This document shows positions 11,073 to 17,217 of a stretch of 17,217 nt of DNA, piece by piece. Position 1 is the first letter of the stretch, and each line of letters opens with the position of its first letter. A program made the translations under genes and the position numbers. Below the pieces are notes generated by a model. It was not told the DNA's origin. It searched no databases and saw nothing but the letters and a program-made list of their open reading frames with translations. Origin of the DNA: Trachelipus rathkii (taxonomy: Eukaryota > Arthropoda > Malacostraca > Isopoda > Trachelipodidae); contig JABUQX010099248.1 of NCBI GenBank assembly GCA_015478945.1, positions 1 to 17,217 on the forward strand, given 5' to 3'.

Positions 11073-11352
11073 TGTAAAAGGAGATGTTTGAATGTAAATG
11101 TTGGTAAGAGTAAGGTTATGGTTGTGAGTGAGGGCAGTCCTCTGTGTGAAATTATATTAGATGGTAAGCAGCTGGAACAAGTGTCAGAGTTTAAATATTT
11201 TGGATATATGTTGGATGAAAAGGAAACGGATGATGCTGACTGTAGTAGGAAAGTTGTGAATGGCAGGAAGGTGGCTGGTGCAATTAAACCCTCGCGGATG
11301 TGGGGCGACTGTCTCTGAGTGTGCTAGGTCTTATATGAGGGTAGGTATGTTT
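11073..11352 (+). pseudogene. Second, inverted fragment of the same LINE family
   Basis: A + strand frame to 11318 reads CKRRCLNVNVGKSKVMVV, then LDGKQLEQVSEFKYFGYMLDE and RKVVNGRKVAGAIK. This is the segment just C-terminal to the YADD box in this LINE type. After a stop at about 11316-11318 the match continues in another frame (a CAR-like stretch) to about 11352. The same segment is present in the minus-strand copy at about 10465-10324, and the two DNA stretches are closely similar by eye, so 11148-11290 and 10465-10324 form an inverted repeat with arms of about 140 bp. Both ends are abrupt. The left end directly abuts the truncated 5' end of the minus copy within a few bases of 11070. Confidence 0.8.
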
Positions 11353-11712
<360 letters not shown>

Positions 11713-12312
11713 ATGGAAAAATCGAATATTGGCAATATTAATGTCTGATATTATGTCACTTACTTTGTCATTTGTATTTAATGAACGCGATTGGTTGGAA
11801 GCTATTTCAAAATTTATACTATTCATTGACTGAGAATATTTTTCAAAACAAAGAATTTTTTTAAACGCATAAAAAATTAAATGATAAGAGTTTCATTAAA
11901 TACCCTACTATGGCTAAGAACTCCACCAATTAGTAAACAAGTATGATCATTCGTAAAAAAATTTGGCTTGAACATGTTAAACAAGTCTTAATTAAAAATT
12001 AAATGAAAATATAACCTATACAGGTATATGCTAATTAATGTTAACATACTATACCTTTCCTGGAGGAACAAAATAGTTTCAACACTCTTTAAATTCCATT
12101 CTTCAGATATAGATAAATTATAATTTTCTGAATTCATTTTTAACAAAATTTAAAATTTCTGTAAGAAAGCATTTTTTATTAATTAAAACTGCACGCAGTT
12201 TCAATCTCTAAACTTGGTTACTATTCCCTTTGAATAGCTTATCAGACTTAAGTTTAATTAAAGTACTAGAATCTGAGAGTAAGTTTAAAACAGATGGCAC
12301 ATAAATTTAGTG

Positions 12313-12316
<4 letters not shown>
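11713..12316. other. Unannotated A/T-rich sequence
   Basis: About 600 bases without a recognisable gene or element; no open frame of note. Confidence 0.4.
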
Positions 12317-12384
<68 letters not shown>

Positions 12385-12386
12385 GT

Positions 12387-12425
<39 letters not shown>
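12317..12425. repeat. Two adjacent (AT)n tracts
   Basis: (AT)n tracts at 12317-12381 and 12389-12425 are separated by a short TTAGTTA spacer. Confidence 0.95.
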
Positions 12426-12426
<1 letters not shown>

Positions 12427-12750
12427 CTATATATAGTAACAGAATGTCTTCACTGCTGATTTTTATAAAAATCATAAGATACACTCTAAAAAAAATAATA
12501 ATGAATTAAAAAAATGAAAATGACCGATATCTTTAGGAAAAAAAGTTAGAGCCTTTTAAAGTTGTTAAAACTCCCATACTTTTCATTTTTAATCCATCCA
12601 GGTTAGTCCATTTTAGGCCCTTAGTTCAGGTTATGGGAAAAGCCTATGGGAAAATTCCAAACTTTGAGAGGATGTAACTTTTTTCTTAAAGACGTCAGTC
12701 ATTTTCATTTTTTATATTATTTTTTGAATCTATTGAACTCAACTATTACC
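12426..12750. other. Unannotated sequence
   Basis: A/T-rich, slightly more complex around 12560-12700. No gene or known repeat is recognised. Confidence 0.4.
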
Positions 12751-12990
12751 ATATATATATATATATATAAATCACTTTTGACATGCTTTATCCCTTTTTC
12801 AGAGGGTAACACAGGGGACCACAGGAAATCGAACTTAAGGCCGGCTATCCTAAACCAGCGCCACCAACGTGTTTGTAGTCGTTTTAATTCTCGCCCCCAG
12901 GTAGATAAAACTCCAACTGCTACATAGAGAATTGAACCAGCATCCTCTCATATGAGTCGCCAAGTCACCTTCCTGTGCCACCAGGCGTTA
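12751..12990 (-). mobile_element. tRNA-derived SINE-like element, with a second tRNA-like part
   Basis: On the minus strand a tRNA-like head starts near 12986. An A-box-like TGGCACAGGAAGG spans 12980-12968 and a B-box-like GGTTCAATTCT spans 12938-12928, a spacing (about 42 bases between starts) close to that in real tRNAs. A second B-box-like GTTCGATTTCC lies at 12834-12824, preceded by a TGGCGCTGG stretch, but its spacing is too short for an intact tRNA. The unit ends on the minus strand in an (AT)n tail (12769-12751), and another (AT)n array adjoins its head. Internal RNA polymerase III promoter boxes followed by a simple-repeat tail are the hallmark of SINEs. No tRNA identity or LINE-derived tail is assigned. 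A chance open frame (12646-12927, + strand) crosses it. Confidence 0.5.
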
Positions 12991-12994
12991 TGTT

Positions 12995-13115
<121 letters not shown>

Positions 13116-13289
13116 AATCCGGGTGGGGTCGTCTCAACCTTGTGAATCAATTATTTAAAAACTCAACTTCTACTAATCCCTCTCTAAGACACCTTCTAAC
13201 TTCCTATCTCTTTCGACGGTTCTCTCGTCCTCCTGTTGACAATATAAATATTCTTTCTCCTAGCATAAAAGAAAAATTGCTCCTAAAAA

Positions 13290-13639
13290 ACAACACATCA
13301 CAACGGTTGCTAGGGCGGCCTCAAAGAAACTGGGAGTTCTGTTTAGACTGCGAGACTATTTTTTCCTCTTCTCAATTACTCCAGCTATACAAGGGCCTCA
13401 TCCGCCCTTGTATGGAGTACTGCTCTCATATCTGGGGGGTCTTGTTTCACCCGGCTGGATGGGTCAATCGAAGGCCAAAAAAGGCCATAAACTGTTCTAC
13501 TTTCCAGTTCACTGACCCTGTATCTTTGCGGCGCGATGTTGGTGCTTTATCTCTTTCTATAGGTACCACAGCGGCAGGTGCCGAGGGAGTCACTCGCGTT
13601 CCTCCACCTTTACGTCGCCCTCGTAGCACTAGGGAATAG
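13290..13639 (+). pseudogene. 3' end of a second, different LINE (RT C-terminal region)
   Basis: The + strand encodes the extreme C-terminus of a CR1/jockey-like LINE ORF2. An upstream frame reads VARAASKKLGVLFRLRDYF. A one-base gain in the T-run near 13362 shifts it into the frame reading FSSSQLLQLYKGLIRPCMEY, then CSHIWG, a decayed middle, SLRRDVGALSLS and VPPPLRRPRSTRE before the stop at 13637-13639. LYKxLIRPxxEYCSxxW and the final PP-LRRPRSTR ending are shared widely by this LINE class as I recall them. At least two frame changes and the missing upstream RT and endonuclease show that it is dead and 5'-truncated. The sequence at about 13142-13290 is open in one frame but is not recognisably LINE. 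Confidence 0.8.
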
Positions 13640-13785
13640 GGATGCCGCAAGAGGACCGATATATATCGATATTGATATTTTTTTCGATAGTATCGAAAAA
13701 ATATCGATGATATTTTTTCAGCCGATATATCGATATATCGATATTTTATTTTCAGTATCGAATCAACGATATTTTTTTTTTACTT
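13637..13785 (+). mobile_element. hAT-like DNA transposon end (one terminus only)
   Basis: TAGGGATG at 13637-13644 is close to the CAGGGATG/TAGGGATG ends typical of hAT elements and their MITEs. It is followed by CGATATATCGATA-type palindromes, which are common just inside hAT termini. A near-perfect hairpin spans about 13674-13704, and CGATAT repeats continue to about 13770. No matching inverted terminus is found to the right and no transposase or BED zinc finger is seen, so this is a fragment or a solo end. Its first bases coincide with the stop codon of the LINE fragment. Confidence 0.45.
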
Positions 13786-14385
<600 letters not shown>

Positions 14386-14387
14386 GT

Positions 14388-14434
14388 GGAGACCAAGTGA
14401 CAAGGGCATGAATAAGTACGGTCACTTGACCTCC
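14388..14434. repeat. Imperfect 14-bp hairpin next to the (AT)n array
   Basis: Arms 14388-14401 (GGAGACCAAGTGAC) and 14421-14434 (GTCACTTGACCTCC) pair at 12 of 14 positions, including a perfect 8-bp core, around a 19-base loop. The arms are GC-containing, so this is less likely than the pure A/T hairpins to be chance. Confidence 0.6.
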
Positions 14435-14906
14435 AGATGAAAAAGTAATTAGTATTATCAAAATTAATAAAAATAGGTTAGAACTGTGAGAAAAGTAAAA
14501 AGAACAAGGAATATCTACCTAGAGGAGATATGTAGGAAAGCTAATTGGGCTTTACTCTACAGCCAGGATATAGAAGAGAGGGACCATCAACTTGCTCCCA
14601 ATGCTCCTGGTTTGTGTCCAAATCGAGAATAGATCACTTATTATAGGTAGAAGGGGAGAATGAAAAAGGAAGTAAAAGATAGGTTTATTTATACATACAT
14701 ACTTTCAAAAGTAGTAGAGTTAATAGTTAATGTACACATTCATCATGTCTCCGGGGAACTAGGGGGATAACCTTATTTACTTATGTCTACTTATAATTGT
14801 AATTATAAATAAATGGATTAAATAAAATAGTCACGGGGGCGTTAACCCACAACTGTAACGAAGTTGTTATAAATAATAAATAATGTTCAGCAGAACTGGC
14901 TTGAAT
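14435..14906. other. Unannotated sequence with small palindromes
   Basis: No gene seen. Minor palindromes are TTATAATT/AATTATAA at 14791-14808 and ACAACT/AGTTGT at 14849-14867; in DNA this rich in A/T such short ones can be chance. Confidence 0.4.
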
Positions 14907-14963
14907 ATTAATAATTCTGGGAATTTATCCAGATTATTAATGGGTCTGGGAGCTTATCCAGAC
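14907..14963. repeat. Two adjacent related hairpins
   Basis: Hairpin one (14907-14941) pairs ATTAATAATTCTGG with CCAGATTATTAAT (13 pairs, one bulged T). Hairpin two (14944-14963) pairs GTCTGG with CCAGAC. Both share the core TCTGG-GA(A/G)(T/C)TTAT-CCAGA, so one looks like a duplicate of the other with the stem-loop conserved. Confidence 0.6.
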
Positions 14964-15051
14964 TTAAGAGATTTTTTTAACTATACAAAAGGGATTTGTC
15001 CGAAGACCATCAATAAAGGTGATTCTAGGGATCGGTTGTTGGGTAATCTGT

Positions 15052-15313
15052 GACCCAAAACATGAATTTCCTTGCGAGGTCTGTAATGAAGACCTTAAAC
15101 TAAGACCAAAAACAAAAAGTAGATCCAAAAACAAAAAGTGAGACTGCAAAATAAGATGACTCTTGATATGTCCTAGAAATAGGACCCAAAATAAAAAGTT
15201 CCTTGCGAGGTCTGTAATGAAGACCTTAAAATAAGACCAAAAACAAAAACATAGATGGCGTTTGTTATCGCCCAGGAATAAGATGACAAAAAATAAGACC
15301 CTGTAAAATGATT
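15052..15313 (+). repeat. 131-bp imperfect tandem duplication
   Basis: Two units start with GACCC at 15052 and 15183. The best-matching part, 15068-15119 versus 15199-15250, is identical except for two bases over 52. Each copy holds AGGTCT...AGACCT, a 6-bp stem with a 7-base loop. Later parts of the units diverge and carry small indels: ATAAGATGAC recurs at 15151 and 15278, and a third GACCC is at 15297. A-rich segments with CCAAAAACAAAAA recur inside. The open frame at 14964-15149 (-) crosses the first unit and is not regarded as a gene. Confidence 0.75.
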
Positions 15314-16586
15314 ACAGGAATTAGTTTTAGAACGTTAAAAAGTTAAGATATTGAAATATGAATTATTACAATTTATGAAACAATTAATTAAAGTAAGTTA
15401 TTTAAATAGATCTTACCCTAACGATAAGAACGTTGTCAATGAGGGGTCTTATTCAAGAGTATTCCTGACGAGATCAAAGAATTCAGGGGATGACGAGTCT
15501 TGGGTAAGTACTATAAAGGGAATGAAGTGATTACTTTCATGGGTTACATGTTTAATAAATGTTAATTAGGATTTCAAAACAAGGTTACATACCTGTGATC
15601 TTAATGTGTAAGTGTTCCTAACTTCACTTCATAGTTACATCCGTGATTTAATGGAATTATGGACTTAACCTCATGAATATTTTGGTAGTATTCTTGTATT
15701 AACTTTAATAAGCTTTTATGACTATTTGTTGTCAGTAAGGTTATAATTAGAATTATAAAATCATGGGGATTACTACTGTAAGATAGAGAAACTGATTAAG
15801 TACCCATATAAAACCCAAGAGTAAAAAATATACAAAAAAAAAATAGTTTAAACATACAGCCCAACATTAATAACTGAATGTACTCTCTTATTCTTTATAG
15901 AATAAGAATTCCATTCTAGATTTTGGTCAATACTGGAAACTAACTACTAATATAAATAAATTTGACCTGAACTCCACACTCACCCCTACACTCTTCCCCA
16001 CTAAGCCTAAAAACCCCACCTTACTTTCGAAGGCATAATAAATGACAGAGCATAGACTTAGTTTTCCGTGGGATAGTTAGAGGATGATTGGGTATATTGG
16101 GAGTCAGGTGCCTAAGTAAGTTAAACACCTTTACCATCATTAGAATGAATATTAGTATGTAGGTTCTACTATTAGTAAGTTATTCCTTACAAACCCTACC
16201 ATTAATTGGAATAAGATAGGATAGGTACAGTAAGTAGGAAAATAAGAATTTGAAAAGTAATGGACCTTCTTCGGAGATGGGATGGGAAATGCAAAAAAAT
16301 ATATTAGTAATTTGACATTGATAATAAATAGATTTATTAATATTTTTCGTCGAAGATTATCTTTTAGATAATAAGTTTATGATTATACATAACATTACTT
16401 AAAAGTAGAAATTTTTATGATATGGTCTATATTAACCTACCATACATTAGAAATATCGCAATCCCCGAAAGTAAATTTGGAATTATTTGGGGAAATTTTA
16501 TTTTTTGCTTAGGAGCAATTAAATAATACAATTTTTAATAATACAAAACTGAAAAGTGTACCTTACTTTATTTAGTACTTTACCAC
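15314..16586. other. Unannotated A/T-rich sequence
   Basis: No gene or recognisable element. Short perfect stem-loops occur (for example CTTATTC/GAATAAG at 15887-15906), at a density that chance can explain in A/T-rich DNA. A C-rich patch lies at about 15970-16020. Confidence 0.4.
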
Positions 16587-16653
16587 CGGATGTATTCGGT
16601 TGTTTTGAAAACTTCGGATGGAGAACATCGGATGACTGCTGCATTGGCATCCG
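16587..16653. repeat. Cluster of CGGATG motifs with one inverted copy
   Basis: CGGATG occurs at 16587-16592, 16615-16620 and 16629-16634, and its reverse complement CATCCG at 16648-16653. The last two can pair as a 6-bp stem with a 13-base loop. The patch is more GC-rich than its surroundings. Function unknown. Confidence 0.4.
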
Positions 16654-16795
16654 GAGAGATCATCTGAAATATGAAACTGACCTCCCCCTACCCCCTTGCA
16701 ACATCGTCATATGACAATGAGTCAAGGTTTGGAGAAAAATATATGTATGGCCACATAAGTCGCAATAATGCTCGAATGGACATACTATATATTTT

Positions 16796-16825
16796 TCTCT
16801 CTCTCTATATATATATATATATATA
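16796..16825. repeat. (TC)n then (TA)n microsatellite
   Basis: A TC tract at about 16796-16806 passes directly into a TA tract ending at 16825. Confidence 0.9.
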
Positions 16826-16860
16826 CCGTAACTGGGCCATTGGGCCTAGAGCTAGTAATG

Positions 16861-16875
16861 GAGTAATGGTTACTC
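16861..16875. repeat. Small perfect hairpin
   Basis: GAGTAA and TTACTC pair around a 3-base loop. It lies within a run where GTAATGG and CATTACC also face each other. No terminator or RNA role can be assigned. Confidence 0.35.
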
Positions 16876-16958
16876 ATATGAGAGCATTACCCTAGTTTTT
16901 CAAGGATGTTGGAATTTAATATAGAAAGAGGACAAAGCAATTTTTTACGTTTTCGGGT

Positions 16959-17217
16959 TTAAGGGATTGATAATTGAAGGAAGTTTTTGACCATGGTTGG
17001 TGTGAGAATGAGACTGGTTTCCTTGCTTATGCAATCGAATTTGTTGCCGAGTCGTTTGATCAATCTACGCATTGTTAGATCGGGAAGTAAATGATTTTCT
17101 TTTAGGGCTGTCGCACCCAATACTACTGGGGCTAGCATCATTTCTCCGGGTATGATTATGAAATTGATAGGTGTAGTGGAGAAATCACTATCAAAGAAAT
17201 GTAATGGCATGTCTATG
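16959..17217 (-). CDS. Partial reading frame entering from the right edge, unknown product
   Basis: The minus strand is open from the window edge to a TAA ending at 16959. An in-frame ATG at 17210-17208 gives 83 residues, but two more sense codons precede it before the edge, so the true start may lie outside. The product begins MPLHFFDSDFS, has a hydrophobic stretch around residues 17-33 (INFIIIPGEMMLAPVVLGA, including PGEMM), a charged middle (RRLIKRLGNKFD) and ends LQLSIP. Composition and residue mix look more protein-like than the other small frames in the window. I recognise no domain. It could be the last exon of a host gene, the C-terminus of a transposon or endogenous viral protein, or a chance frame. 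A clear polyadenylation signal is not seen just downstream. Confidence 0.4.
   Translation of the reverse strand, partial: IDMPLHFFDSDFSTTPINFIIIPGEMMLAPVVLGATALKENHLLPDLTMRRLIKRLGNKFDCISKETSLILTPTMVKNFLQLSIP

Noticed and set aside
9620..11352. Twin-priming inversion of a single LINE insertion
   Set aside because: In twin priming the inverted part comes from sequence 5' of the other part. Here the + fragment duplicates a segment already present in the minus copy, so two copies or a duplication-inversion are needed.
12820..12990. Functional tRNA genes on the minus strand
   Set aside because: Promoter-box-like motifs are present but a complete cloverleaf with acceptor stem pairing is not evident, and the second unit is too short. 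A SINE explains it better.
14964..15149. 61-codon minus-strand frame
   Set aside because: It crosses a noncoding tandem repeat and the hairpin region, and its product shows no recognisable motif.
14780..16380. Dense set of short perfect stem-loops as a novel hairpin array
   Set aside because: At this A/T content a 6-bp stem with a loop of 3-8 bases is expected roughly every couple of hundred bases by chance, so only the longer or GC-containing and duplicated ones were kept.

Overview
The window looks like intergenic or intronic DNA from an animal nuclear genome. The best guess is an arthropod, probably a decapod crustacean. The reasons are long (AT)n arrays, several decayed non-LTR (LINE) reverse-transcriptase fragments of a kind common in crustacean genomes, a copia-like scrap, a tRNA-derived SINE-like unit and a hAT-like transposon end. 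No bacterial operon, rRNA gene, functional tRNA gene or CRISPR array is visible. The taxonomic call rests on repeat style alone and is tentative.

The left half (1-8040) has no convincing gene and no long (AT)n array. Positions 1-1100 are pyrimidine-rich, with C at least equal to G. From about 1.1 kb the + strand becomes strongly T+G rich (about 1.1-4.2 kb and 5.94-8.04 kb), interrupted by A/T-rich islands at about 4.2-4.75 and 5.25-5.94 kb. It carries a G-quadruplex motif, two long T-runs and two very weak exon-like fragments, one at the left edge and one near 4.9 kb.

The right half (8040-17217) is a graveyard of mobile elements embedded in (AT)n microsatellites. In order it holds: an (AT)n block bracketed by a ~21-bp direct repeat; a complex (AT)n block next to a copia RT remnant; a (TAA)n/(CA)n stretch that tails a minus-strand LINE copy (9620-11072); a second fragment of the same LINE family in opposite orientation (11073-11352); more (AT)n; a minus-strand tRNA-derived SINE-like unit with two B-box-like motifs; the 3' end of a different LINE (13290-13639) whose stop codon is immediately followed by a hAT-like terminus; a 150-bp (AT)n array with an adjoining hairpin; paired hairpins and a 131-bp tandem duplication at 14.9-15.3 kb; and a cluster of CGGATG motifs.

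The only plausible protein-coding gene is a partial minus-strand reading frame that enters from the right edge (17217-16959). It is not recognised. The elements do not form a pathway; they record independent insertions followed by decay and microsatellite expansion. I did not find clear evidence of a new biological system. The most unusual signals are the strand-asymmetric left half, the hairpin-rich tandem repeat near 15 kb and the unknown right-edge frame.
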